64,000 bases of DNA from Clostridia bacterium. Lineage in GTDB: Bacteria; Bacillota; Clostridia; Christensenellales; Borkfalkiaceae. The stretch covers positions 1 through 64,000 of the forward strand of contig JAFTTJ010000001.1 in the NCBI GenBank assembly GCA_017466825.1, given 5' to 3'. Below are positions 25,810-33,476 of this stretch, piece after piece (position 1 is the stretch's first letter; each line of letters begins with the position of its first letter). A program made the position numbers and the translations under genes. Below the pieces are notes generated by a model. It saw only the letters and a list, made by a program, of their open reading frames with translations, searched no databases and was not told the origin of the DNA.

Positions 25810-26631
25810 TCAATTCTTTTGGTCAAGGAAATCTTGCCAGTAGTATTCGCTCAAGGTTTGGCGAAGCATTTCAGAGTCTGCATAGCGCTTTATTTTACCG
25901 CCTTGAGCAATCGAAATTATTCCGTTTTCTTCTGAAACGATTATTGCCGTAACGCTAATCGTTTCGGTTACGCCTATGCCCGCGCGGTGGCGAGAGCCGA
26001 GTTCCTTAGGTAAATTACTGTCTTGCGGTAAAGGAAGGAAACAGCCTGCGGCGTGAACTTTTGAGCCCGTTACTATCATTGCCCCGTCGTGAAGGGCGGT
26101 TTTAGGATAAAATATACTCTCTATCAAGGGTGCGGAAATCGTTGCGTCGATTATAGTTCCGCTTTCGATTATCGAGCCCGGCAATTTTTCGTTTGCAAAG
26201 ATTATAATTGCGCCAACGTTGTTTTTAGACATGTTCAAAAGGGCTTTGATAATTTCGTCAACGTACTTGTTGGTGTTGGTTGCGTGCGAGCCCTTATCGA
26301 CGTTTTTAGACTTTACGTCGCCCGGCTTTTTGGCGTGAACCTTCCATATTCCCCTTTTGATTTCGGTTGCAAACATTGCGACTATCGCAACTATAAAGAG
26401 TAACGGCACGATAAAGTAGTCCCAACCCGAAATATCCGCCATCATAAAGATAGTTCCCGTTGCAAGGACGTAAATTACAAAGACGAAAATAACCCAATAA
26501 GCGTTATTTTTACTCAAAATCATTATGGTGAAGTAAAACAACGCAAAAAGTATGGCTATCGTCACTATCATCGTCGTTACGTTACCGCTAAAAGTAGCGA
26601 TAACTTTTGACGTAAACTCTTCAAAAGTCAT
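25810..26631 (-). CDS. cdaA: Diadenylate cyclase CdaA
   Basis: The 273-residue enzyme makes the second messenger c-di-AMP from two ATP. Three N-terminal membrane helices (to ~residue 90) precede the DAC (DisA_N) domain with the DGAMIV motif and RHRAG. The usual partners cdaR (ybbR) and glmM are absent here; instead a 35-residue membrane peptide and aspartokinase follow. It regulates osmolyte and cell-wall homeostasis in other Bacillota. Confidence 0.93.
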   Translation of the reverse strand: MTFEEFTSKVIATFSGNVTTMIVTIAILFALFYFTIMILSKNNAYWVIFVFVIYVLATGTIFMMADISGWDYFIVPLLFIVAIVAMFATEIKRGIWKVHAKKPGDVKSKNVDKGSHATNTNKYVDEIIKALLNMSKNNVGAIIIFANEKLPGSIIESGTIIDATISAPLIESIFYPKTALHDGAMIVTGSKVHAAGCFLPLPQDSNLPKELGSRHRAGIGVTETISVTAIIVSEENGIISIAQGGKIKRYADSEMLRQTLSEYYWQDFLDQKN

Positions 26632-26764
26632 AGTTTTCTCCTTATAGTAATATGCGACAAAAATAAATTTTTGAACCGCTTAACAAAAAATCTTTAGTAG
26701 TAATTTTTTAGTCGCTTGTAAGCGACTTATGTTTGACTGACAACGTTGCCCGTTTGAGTTTTCG

Positions 26765-27730
26765 TCATACCGTTAAAACGTTGAAAATAGCGTTCCATAC
26801 CGCCGAAGACGGATCTACGTAGCCCTGCTTAAACTTCTCGTCGTATTCGGTTAAGGTGTCTACGATTTGTTTGAGCCTTTTAAGGGAATACGCCTTTGCC
26901 TGACGTCGAGCCATTTTTACGGCAAATTCCTTGATTTTTAAATGCTTTGCCACTTCCCCGTCCGAAAGGGTGGAAAGCGCCGAAAAAAGCATCCTTCTGT
27001 AATGATAATATAGCGAAACGAAAAGTTTTTGCCCGTCGCTAGTAGTCGACATAATTTCAGTAAGACAAGCATAAGCCTTTTCGTATTTTTTTGAAGCGAT
27101 AAACTCAACTACTTCGTAGGTTTGATAATCGAGTTCCTTTACGCAAAGCTCTTCTACGTCCTTTTCGGTAATTTCACCCGTAGTCAAAGCGTAAGCGACG
27201 AGTTTTTCGGTTTCGCCGTTGATTTTGGTCATATCGCCGTAACAGTAATCTACGATTTTATCAATAGCGCTCTGAGTAATACTTACCCCGCCTTTTGTCG
27301 CTTGACTCTTTATCCACATAGTCGCCACCGACTCGTCGCCCTTAAAACAATCGACTTCGGTAACGTTGGGAAGTTTTAAAATATTGTCGCTTTTTGAAAG
27401 GTTGGCAATTACGAACACCGTGGTTTCGCAAGGGTTTTCAAAATAACTTTTTAACGCCTTAACGTCGGCTACAAGCGGATAAAACTCCTTTAAAACGACC
27501 ACCCTTTTATCCCCGAAAAAGGGGTAACTAGTAAGGGCGGCTAGCAAGCCGTCGACGTCGCCTTTTACCGCTCCGCCTTCAAAGTTGGACAAATTGAGCC
27601 CTTCGTCAATATTACACGCATCAATAATCAGCCTAGTCGCTCTGCTTACTAAAAAAGCGTCGTCCCCACACACTAAATATATGGGGTTTAAGCCGGATGC
27701 GAAACTTTTTTTCAACTCTTTAAATTTCAT
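26765..27730 (-). CDS. holA: DNA polymerase III delta subunit
   Basis: The 321-residue protein has the HolA pattern: MKFKELKKSFASGLNPIYLV..GDDAFLV at the start (Walker-A-like region degenerate), an AAA+ lid, and the collar domain with HLKIKEFAVKMARRQAKAYS. It belongs to the clamp loader that opens the beta clamp. The neighbour comEC upstream gives the common comEC-holA order. Confidence 0.88.
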   Translation of the reverse strand: MKFKELKKSFASGLNPIYLVCGDDAFLVSRATRLIIDACNIDEGLNLSNFEGGAVKGDVDGLLAALTSYPFFGDKRVVVLKEFYPLVADVKALKSYFENPCETTVFVIANLSKSDNILKLPNVTEVDCFKGDESVATMWIKSQATKGGVSITQSAIDKIVDYCYGDMTKINGETEKLVAYALTTGEITEKDVEELCVKELDYQTYEVVEFIASKKYEKAYACLTEIMSTTSDGQKLFVSLYYHYRRMLFSALSTLSDGEVAKHLKIKEFAVKMARRQAKAYSLKRLKQIVDTLTEYDEKFKQGYVDPSSAVWNAIFNVLTV

Positions 27731-27816
27731 ATTACCTATTTAGTTTAACACTTTACGCTATAAAAATCAACAATTCTATTTAATTTTTAGTATTTTATAT
27801 TAAAAAATACTAGTTT

Positions 27817-29340
27817 TTAAATAACGATTATCCCAAAACTGCGCAATGCGGTATACAAAACGACGACGACCGCTATAACGACGCATGAAAACTTAACCTT
27901 TTTAGGCGCGTTTACAAAGTCGGAAGCAACCAAAATTAGGGCGTAATAAACCAGCGCTAAAATCGGCGGAAAAACTTTGATTATAAGCGGAATTTGAGCA
28001 AAGAATTCGGTTATTCCCTTTATTCCTATTATGAGCATTTGCGGAATAAATAGGGCTATAAGTTCGTTAATAGGTAAAATCAAGGTTATTGCCACACCTA
28101 TTACCACCGCGTAAAAGACGATTGACACGACGGGTAAAAGTATAAAGTTTGCAATAAAGGATATTATTGAAAAACTATTGAAAAAGATAACTGATATAGG
28201 CAACGCCGCCATTTGCGACGCGCACAAGACGGATATGCTTGACGAAAATTGTTCGGGTAAAAATTTGAATAAGTTTTTAATGGGTGGCGCAAGTATTATT
28301 ATTGAAAAACATATCGTATACGACAATATAAAACCCGCTGAAAATAAATCGGTTGGGCGAAGCAGTAGGACTACTATCGCCGACTCGGATAGGGCGTTTA
28401 TTCCGTCGTATTTTTCGCCGTACAGTTTTGCGACAGCCATGCACGAACACATAATAACCGCTCTGAGCGAAGACGGCGTAAACCCACATAAATAGGAATA
28501 AAAGACTAACGCGCCGCAAGTAATTAAAGTTTTAACCCCTTTCGCAATGGGAATTTTACCTAGAATAAACGATAGCGCCGTAAAAATAAGTCCGATATGC
28601 ATGCCCGACACGGCGAACACGTGCGCAATGCCGACCACTCTAAAAACCGTTACGGTTTCCTTCATACCCGAAACGTCACCGCGAAGTAAAGCGGCTAAAA
28701 TACCGTAATCTTCGCCTAAAACCTTTTTAAAACTCTCGTCCGTTTTAGTTTTAAAATGCGCCGCAACGCTATTTGCCCTGCCGATTATTTCGACGGATTT
28801 GACCGAATTAGTCATAGCGCCGTACCCGTTTTCTATTAGATAAGCAAGTGATCCGCCCTGCTCCACGTCTACGCCGATCACGTAACAATTTAGCGAAAGA
28901 ACGTCATATAGACCGACTTCTTGCTCTAAACCATACATAAAAAGAGAACATCCGCTATCCCCGTCGTAAACGCAATCTTTAAGCCCGACGTTGTATTTGC
29001 CTTCTTTATAGGAAATTTCCGTCCCTTCACCAACTACCGTGTAATTACCGTTTTGCGGAACGCTTGCACTAGTTAAGTCAACGCTTATCGCGTGCGCGCC
29101 AATACCAACCACTGCAGACATTAGACAAATTGCGGTAGTGAACAAAGTTACTACTCTATTCTTTTTGCTACCGAAAAAGAAAAATATAGAGCCGACGACG
29201 ATAAATATTATGATTGGCAACAATATCGTCCAAACGCCGAGCGTTGGCGAATACCTAAATAAAATTACGCCAAGCATAAGCGCTAAAGCGCAAAGCATTA
29301 TTGGCCGAAAGTTTATAGGTCTATTTATCTTTTCCGTCAT
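27817..29340 (-). CDS. comEC: ComEC-type competence/transport channel, without the MBL domain
   Basis: The 507-residue protein has about ten membrane segments and the Competence domain signature GIAHVFAVSGMHIGLIFTALS. Standard ComEC proteins (~750 residues) end in a metallo-beta-lactamase-like nuclease domain, which is absent here. The upstream ATGA overlap with an MBL-fold gene places such a domain next door, but as a different, ElaC-like family. ComEC moves single-stranded DNA through the membrane during transformation; whether this strain is transformable is not shown. Confidence 0.85.
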   Translation of the reverse strand: MTEKINRPINFRPIMLCALALMLGVILFRYSPTLGVWTILLPIIIFIVVGSIFFFFGSKKNRVVTLFTTAICLMSAVVGIGAHAISVDLTSASVPQNGNYTVVGEGTEISYKEGKYNVGLKDCVYDGDSGCSLFMYGLEQEVGLYDVLSLNCYVIGVDVEQGGSLAYLIENGYGAMTNSVKSVEIIGRANSVAAHFKTKTDESFKKVLGEDYGILAALLRGDVSGMKETVTVFRVVGIAHVFAVSGMHIGLIFTALSFILGKIPIAKGVKTLITCGALVFYSYLCGFTPSSLRAVIMCSCMAVAKLYGEKYDGINALSESAIVVLLLRPTDLFSAGFILSYTICFSIIILAPPIKNLFKFLPEQFSSSISVLCASQMAALPISVIFFNSFSIISFIANFILLPVVSIVFYAVVIGVAITLILPINELIALFIPQMLIIGIKGITEFFAQIPLIIKVFPPILALVYYALILVASDFVNAPKKVKFSCVVIAVVVVLYTALRSFGIIVI

Positions 29341-30059
29341 ATAGTATAAGTTTTTCCTTCTTGCGCAAGTTGGCAGTTTTTATAATTTTTAATAACGTCT
29401 TCTATTTCTTCTTGCGTGTATTTGGGGTTGATATGGCTAATAATCGACTTATTGCCATACTTTTCAGTAAATTCAAGGATATGTTCCACACTTAAATGGG
29501 GTAGATTTTCACCCCAATCTTTTCTTAAAAAAGCGCCGTCCGCTAAAACTAAATCGCTATTTTCAAAAAGGTCGTCAACGCTATAACAAAGGTTAGTATC
29601 GCCTGTGTACGCAAAGGTTTTTTCACCGTCGGATATCTTTACGCCGATTGTTGGCACGGGGTGTTTCATTTCAAAAATCTCAAAGGAAAGTTCGTCGTGA
29701 AAGGTTATTTCACCACCGCTAACCGTAAGCACTTCAAAGTAAGGACAGCTTATTACGCTTTCCGCTAGCGCCCCACCGCTATCGGGGCAAATTACCAATG
29801 GCTTTTTATCGTAACCTTTATTAAACAAACTTTGGAAATAATAGATTAAAACCCCAACGTCCGACGTATGGTCAAAATGAAAATGAGATAACACTATCAC
29901 GTCTAAATCTTCAGGCTTAACGATTTTGATAAGGCGTGAAAAACTGCCCGCGCCCATATCGATCAATACGTTTTTACCATTGCAATTTAATAAATAAGAA
30001 CTTGTCGCTCCGCCTTGTTTTGGAAACGGGCCGTACTTACCTAAAATGGTTAGTTGCAT
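29337..30059 (-). CDS. MBL-fold metal-dependent hydrolase (RNase Z/ElaC-like)
   Basis: I use the ATG at 30059 (MQLTILGKYGPFPKQGG), which follows AAGGAGAATATT; the ORF could extend 7 codons upstream. The 240-residue protein has the metal motif HFHFDH and TGDTN, and the SHIN histidine near the end, as in ElaC-like phosphodiesterases and arylsulfatase-like hydrolases. The gene overlaps comEC by 4 bp, so they are cotranscribed. Confidence 0.85.
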   Translation of the reverse strand: MQLTILGKYGPFPKQGGATSSYLLNCNGKNVLIDMGAGSFSRLIKIVKPEDLDVIVLSHFHFDHTSDVGVLIYYFQSLFNKGYDKKPLVICPDSGGALAESVISCPYFEVLTVSGGEITFHDELSFEIFEMKHPVPTIGVKISDGEKTFAYTGDTNLCYSVDDLFENSDLVLADGAFLRKDWGENLPHLSVEHILEFTEKYGNKSIISHINPKYTQEEIEDVIKNYKNCQLAQEGKTYTI

Positions 30060-30072
30060 AATATTCTCCTTA

Positions 30073-30089
30073 AAAATCAACTTATAGCC
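30073..30089 (+). repeat. Dispersed intergenic motif, copy
   Basis: AAAATCAACTTATAGCC upstream of the MBL gene. Core position 7 is A instead of G. Confidence 0.55.
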
Positions 30090-30146
30090 CTATTTTAAAT
30101 GAATATGAAAATATTGTCAAATATAAAATTAACTTATTAAAAATAT

Positions 30147-30176
30147 TTGCATATTTTATACTTTTTTTGATATAAT
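30147..30176 (+). promoter_or_regulatory. Promoter of the tandem RNA locus
   Basis: TTGCAT (30147-30152), 18-bp spacer, TATAAT (30171-30176), about 40 bp before the first structured repeat copy. Confidence 0.7.
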
Positions 30177-30214
30177 ATGAGTAGTAGTTTTAACAACTGT
30201 TCATTTTAGAAAAA

Positions 30215-30312
30215 GCTCGCAAGGGGGTGGCGGATGGGATAGACCTTGTTGGTCATCCCAATCGACAGGCTCTTGCAGTACCGTAGTATATCACCACTTT
30301 TTGCACTTAAAC
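30215..30312 (+). ncRNA. Structured RNA repeat, copy 1
   Basis: GCTCGCAAGG...TCTTGCAG core. The strongest element is the hairpin GGGAT-A-GACC-TTGTT-GGTC-ATCCC (30236-30259). An outer helix GCAAGGG/CTCTTGC is possible. Copy 2 begins exactly 130 bp downstream and is almost identical over the first 67 bases, with CACTTAAAC near the end in both. No ORF covers it. Family not recognised. Confidence 0.6.
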
Positions 30313-30344
30313 TCGTTTAAGGGGTTAGAAGCAAGATAGACAAG

Positions 30345-30443
30345 GCTCGCAAGGGGGTGGCGGATGGGATAGACCTTGTTGGTCATCCCAGTCGACAGGC
30401 TCTTGCAGTAACGCAGTATATCGCCGCTTATAAGCACTTAAAC
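30345..30443 (+). ncRNA. Structured RNA repeat, copy 2
   Basis: Direct tandem copy of 30215-30312 with one change in the 67-base core (A to G after ATCCC) and several in the tail. It ends at CACTTAAAC, immediately before the likely 6S RNA. Confidence 0.6.
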
Positions 30444-30637
30444 CTGCGGTGTTCGATATGCAAACCACAATTATATCCACAATTTTATAAAAGGGAGCGG
30501 ACGTCCGTATTGACAATACGCAAAGCCTGTGGTCGTGTCTTCGACAGACCTATATGACAGGAAGACGGATTTGTCAGGCTATGCACCCACCTGCACGCAA
30601 GCGGGTTAAAATTTGGTTTGTGGTCGGCACAGGCGGG
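30443..30637 (+). ncRNA. ssrS: Probable 6S RNA
   Basis: The 195-nt region folds like 6S RNA: closing stem CCTGC...GTG (30443-30451) with CAC...GCGGG (30628-30637), internal loop TTCG opposite CGG, a second helix ACCACAA/TTGTGGT, a large asymmetric middle, and an inner stem GCCTG/CAGGC enclosing smaller hairpins. A Rho-independent terminator follows. The assignment rests on length and architecture by eye; covariance-model support was not available. 6S RNA sequesters housekeeping RNA polymerase in stationary phase. Confidence 0.5.
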
Positions 30638-30646
30638 ATAAAATTT

Positions 30647-30680
30647 AAAAGGAACGCTATACTGCGTTCCTTTTTTAGTT
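30647..30680 (+). terminator. Terminator of the RNA locus
   Basis: Stem AAAAGGAACGC/GCGTTCCTTTT with TTTTTTAG tail. Confidence 0.88.
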
Positions 30681-30761
30681 TTGCTAGATATAAACGTTTA
30701 TAAAAATTATAACTTCTCACACTTAAATTTAATAAATTTTTTAATAACCGCCTAATTTTTG

Positions 30762-30790
30762 TTGCAAAGTAAGCGTAAATATGCTATTAT
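30762..30790 (+). promoter_or_regulatory. Promoter of tRNA-Glu
   Basis: TTGCAA (30762-30767), 17-bp spacer, TATTAT (30785-30790). Confidence 0.75.
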
Positions 30791-30804
30791 TGTAAAGTAA
30801 ATTT

Positions 30805-30879
30805 GCCCTCATGGTCAAGCGGTCAAGACGCTGCCCTCTCACGGCAGAATCAGGAGTTCGATTCTCCTTGGGGGTACCA
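30805..30879 (+). tRNA. tRNA-Glu(CUC), CCA encoded
   Basis: Acceptor GCCCTCA with TGGGGGT (first pair G-U), anticodon loop CTCTCAC, T-arm GGAGTTCGATTCTCC, encoded CCA. Confidence 0.95.
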
Positions 30880-30880
30880 T

Positions 30881-30916
30881 AAAAGAACATAGACGAACAC
30901 TCGTCTATGTTCTTTT
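30881..30916 (+). terminator. Terminator of tRNA-Glu
   Basis: 16-bp stem AAAAGAACATAGACGA and complement with TTTTATTTT tail. Confidence 0.88.
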
Positions 30917-30919
30917 ATT

Positions 30920-31226
30920 TTACTCCCTAAGAGAGAATATAGAACACTTTTGCTAACCGCCACTTATGTTTTTACAACACTCGAAAGCAAAAGAGTTCGT
31001 CAATGTTCGCGTTAGCGAATATTCTTGCCGAGAGGGCTCCGCTTGCGGAGTTTCGGCAAATTCTCCTTGCCTAGCCACTCGGTTGTGTCTTTTTTATTTT
31101 CCCCCAAGATGTTATCAAATAAGTTACCACGAAAATTACCTTTCACGAATATAATACCCAACTTTATAAAATTTTGCAATAGGTAGAAAATATTCGGTAG
31201 TTTTTTGAAATTATTTTGCAGAAGTC
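30920..31226. other. Gap with hairpins and no clear gene
   Basis: This 307-bp stretch has GTTCGCG-TTAG-CGAA and a long imperfect hairpin GCCGAG...GCTCCGC-TT-GCGGAGT...CGGC (31034-31064). No convincing ORF with a ribosome binding site is visible. It may be the scar of a lost element after a tRNA gene. Confidence 0.4.
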
Positions 31227-31284
31227 TTGACTTTTTACGCCGTATCGTATAAACTACAATAAATTTATTTTAGTAGGAGATTTT

Positions 31285-31527
31285 ATGGATCCTTTTCAAG
31301 TTATTTTGACGATAAGCGGGGCTTTCTTGTTTTTAGCAATTTGTATACCTATTGGCTGGCTAATTGCAGGCGCATTTCCGATTGCTTGGCCTATAACGTT
31401 AGGGATAGTCGCCTTGGGCGTCGTTATATTGTTGATTTGGGGAATCGTTTCAATAATCACTTGGCTTACCGCGGCAGGCGCCGCTCAAGGGGTTTTATCT
31501 CTTTATTCTTTAACTTTATTTATTTAA
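31285..31527 (+). CDS. 80-residue hydrophobic membrane protein without basic residues
   Basis: The product has two or three membrane segments (about 7-30, 33-55, 57-79) and a single charged residue (Asp2); there is no Lys, Arg or Glu. AGTAGGAG precedes the ATG. A promoter-like TTGACT with TATAAA is upstream (31227-31253; spacer 15, short). A strong terminator follows, so it is a monocistronic gene. Function unknown. Confidence 0.65.
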   Translation: MDPFQVILTISGAFLFLAICIPIGWLIAGAFPIAWPITLGIVALGVVILLIWGIVSIITWLTAAGAAQGVLSLYSLTLFI

Positions 31528-31538
31528 ATTTTACAATA

Positions 31539-31572
31539 AAAAACTTCCGCGATTGGGTGCGGAAGTTTTTTA
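31539..31572. terminator. Bidirectional terminator between converging genes
   Basis: Stem AAAAACTTCCGC/GCGGAAGTTTTT with T-runs on both strands. Confidence 0.85.
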
Positions 31573-31583
31573 TTTTACGCAAT

Positions 31584-31599
31584 TTATCGACTTATACGG
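31584..31599 (+). repeat. Dispersed intergenic motif, copy
   Basis: TTATCGACTTATACGG followed by CAACTTTTATT; 7 bp past the stop of the minus-strand PHP gene. Confidence 0.6.
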
Positions 31600-31605
31600 C
31601 AACTT

Positions 31606-32280
31606 TTATTTTACAAGGTCGGTTTTTAAGAGTTGATAATTTCCGTTTTTAAGCACCGAGATTAACTGACTTATCGACGTTATTTTTTCTTCGGTTAAAA
31701 TACCGCCCGTTGCGGGAACGTACTCGTAATGAAGGTCCGTGCCCGAAGTTTTTATAAGTCCGTACTCGTTTGCCCAACTCTCTGCAATAAAATTCCTTGA
31801 GGCGTGGCCGATATGCCCGTTATAAACTTCAACGCCGTCTAAATAAGCAGGATTTACGACCGTCATGCCGTTTCTAAACGGGTGTGCTTGAATAAAAAGC
31901 CATCCGTTTTGCTTGCATATTTCATGAAATTCAAACGGGGACAAGTCGAAAATACCTTCATTTAAACGCATAAACTCTTCGGTCATGCCAAAACACAAAT
32001 AGTCGTTACAAGAGTCGTTAAAACGAATTTCCGCCCCGACTAATACGGTAAATTTGCCCTGCGCCGCATCTTGCATCTTTTTTACGGCGCTCATAAAAAA
32101 ATCGACGTATTCGCCAATGCTCTTCATTCCATAATGATCGTAGACGGGCTTAGAAAAGTGGTTGGTTAAAATCATAGTGTCGTAGCCTGCTTGCGAATAA
32201 ATTTTTGTAAGCGATTCTACGCTTTCCGTACTGCAAGGGCTTGCGTCGTTTGAGTGACAATGAAGTTCAGTTTTAAACAT
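31606..32280 (-). CDS. PHP-domain phosphoesterase
   Basis: The 224-residue protein has the PHP metal motifs HCHSNDAS at the N-terminus, TNHF (equivalent of TDH), GAEIRF, AHPF and SGTDLHYE near the C-terminus. PHP proteins include histidinol-phosphatase-like and nucleotide phosphoesterases; the short length and lack of other domains leave the substrate open. It follows the chrA genes by 12 bp on the same strand. Confidence 0.85.
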   Translation of the reverse strand: MFKTELHCHSNDASPCSTESVESLTKIYSQAGYDTMILTNHFSKPVYDHYGMKSIGEYVDFFMSAVKKMQDAAQGKFTVLVGAEIRFNDSCNDYLCFGMTEEFMRLNEGIFDLSPFEFHEICKQNGWLFIQAHPFRNGMTVVNPAYLDGVEVYNGHIGHASRNFIAESWANEYGLIKTSGTDLHYEYVPATGGILTEEKITSISQLISVLKNGNYQLLKTDLVK

Positions 32281-32292
32281 ATTTTCACCTAC

Positions 32293-32874
32293 CTACGGCA
32301 AAAACGGACATATAGCCATGCCAAACCCTGCCGAAATAATTATGATAAATATTGGATTTAAGTTCTTTTTAAACAAAATTTTACAGCCAAAAAATACAGC
32401 GACGACGACTAAAAATATAATAATTTTAGCAAAGGAAATTTGAACGCTGTCGCCGATTTGACCAACGGCGGTAACCGCTTTTAAAAGCATTGTCAAAGCG
32501 GTTGAAAAAATAACTGCGGTAACGGCGGGTTTCATGCCGTCTATCGTCGCTTTTACGCCCGCAATTTTAAGTATATTAGACAGTATTGCCGAAATAAGTA
32601 AAATTATGATAAACGACGGCAAAATTACACCGAGCGACGCGCATAACGCCCCTAAAACACCCGAAGTGCTTGCGCCGACGAAGGTTGCCACGTTTACCGC
32701 GATAGGCCCCGGCGTAGACTCTGCGACCGCAACTAAATTTAAAAAACCTTCTTCGGTAAGCCAACCGTAGGCAAGCGCCTTTTCACGCATAAGCGCTATC
32801 ATTCCGTAGCCGCCACCAAAAGAAACGGCGCCGATTTCTAAAAAGGCTAAAAAGAGTTGAAGATAAATTATCAT
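32293..32874 (-). CDS. chrA: Chromate transporter half-protein, ChrA family
   Basis: The 193-residue protein has the ChrA motif SFGGGYGMIALMREK, AESTPGPIAVN, and five to six membrane segments. Single-domain ChrA proteins work in pairs. It overlaps its partner gene (32871) by 4 bp. The two act as a putative anion (chromate/sulfate) exporter; chromate resistance is not certain. Confidence 0.85.
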   Translation of the reverse strand: MIIYLQLFLAFLEIGAVSFGGGYGMIALMREKALAYGWLTEEGFLNLVAVAESTPGPIAVNVATFVGASTSGVLGALCASLGVILPSFIIILLISAILSNILKIAGVKATIDGMKPAVTAVIFSTALTMLLKAVTAVGQIGDSVQISFAKIIIFLVVVAVFFGCKILFKKNLNPIFIIIISAGFGMAICPFLP

Positions 32875-33476
32875 TGCTCTTCCCCCTTTTCGCCCTTTTT
32901 ACAAAGCGAACCTATAAGGTAGACCACAAATCCGCTAGCACCGCCTATAAGTACGAAAAATATTGAAGAAAAATCAACCCCGAAAAGGCTAAACGCTAGC
33001 GAGCAACACAACGTACACGAAAAGACCACGATATTAAACGCCGTTTTTTTCATGTTTTTAAAGAATTTAATGCCCGCGTTTAAAATTAAAAATATTACGC
33101 CGACTTGAATGCCCTTAAAGGCGTAAGCGACCAATTCTATTTGGATAAACGCATTGAAAAACAAGGATATTAAATAGATTATTAAAAAGGACGGCAAGCA
33201 AACGGCAACCGTTGCGACTATTGAGCCTAGAATACCGCCCATTTTGTAGCCTATGTACGTGGCGCAGTTAATAGCCACAGGCCCGGGCGTAGACTCCGCG
33301 ATGGCAACGACGTTTTCAAACTCGTCTTTTTCAAGCCATTTTCGCCGTTCGACGTATTCGTGTTCTAAAAGCGAAATCATTGCGAGCCCACCGCCGAAAG
33401 TGAATAGCCCTATCTTTAAATAGGATAGGGCTAAATCTAAAATTATTTTAAAATCAATCTTTTTATTCTTGTCCAT
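32871..33476 (-). CDS. chrA: Chromate transporter half-protein, ChrA family (second)
   Basis: I use ATG 33476 (MDKNKKIDF); a TTG-initiated version would add three residues. Motifs FTFGGGLAMISLLEHEYV and AESTPGPVAIN match the partner. Six membrane segments. The start lies inside the 3' end of lgt, a 14-bp overlap. Confidence 0.85.
   Translation of the reverse strand: MDKNKKIDFKIILDLALSYLKIGLFTFGGGLAMISLLEHEYVERRKWLEKDEFENVVAIAESTPGPVAINCATYIGYKMGGILGSIVATVAVCLPSFLIIYLISLFFNAFIQIELVAYAFKGIQVGVIFLILNAGIKFFKNMKKTAFNIVVFSCTLCCSLAFSLFGVDFSSIFFVLIGGASGFVVYLIGSLCKKGEKGEEQ

Noticed and set aside
26705..26730. Hairpin AGTCGCTT/AAGCGACT past holA as a terminator
   Set aside because: There is no T-run on the minus strand after the stem.
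29445..29465. Intergenic motif match inside the MBL coding sequence
   Set aside because: It encodes conserved residues (SHIN region), so it is likely a chance match. The match in plsX near 55066 was left out for the same reason.
27817..30059. ComEC and the MBL hydrolase as one frameshifted ComEC
   Set aside because: The MBL gene is upstream, not downstream, of comEC and belongs to an ElaC-like type with its own ribosome binding site.
30443..30637. SRP RNA, tmRNA or RNase P RNA instead of 6S
   Set aside because: The SRP GGAAGG loop, the tmRNA terminal tRNA-like ends and the RNase P GAGGAAAGTCC motif are all absent.
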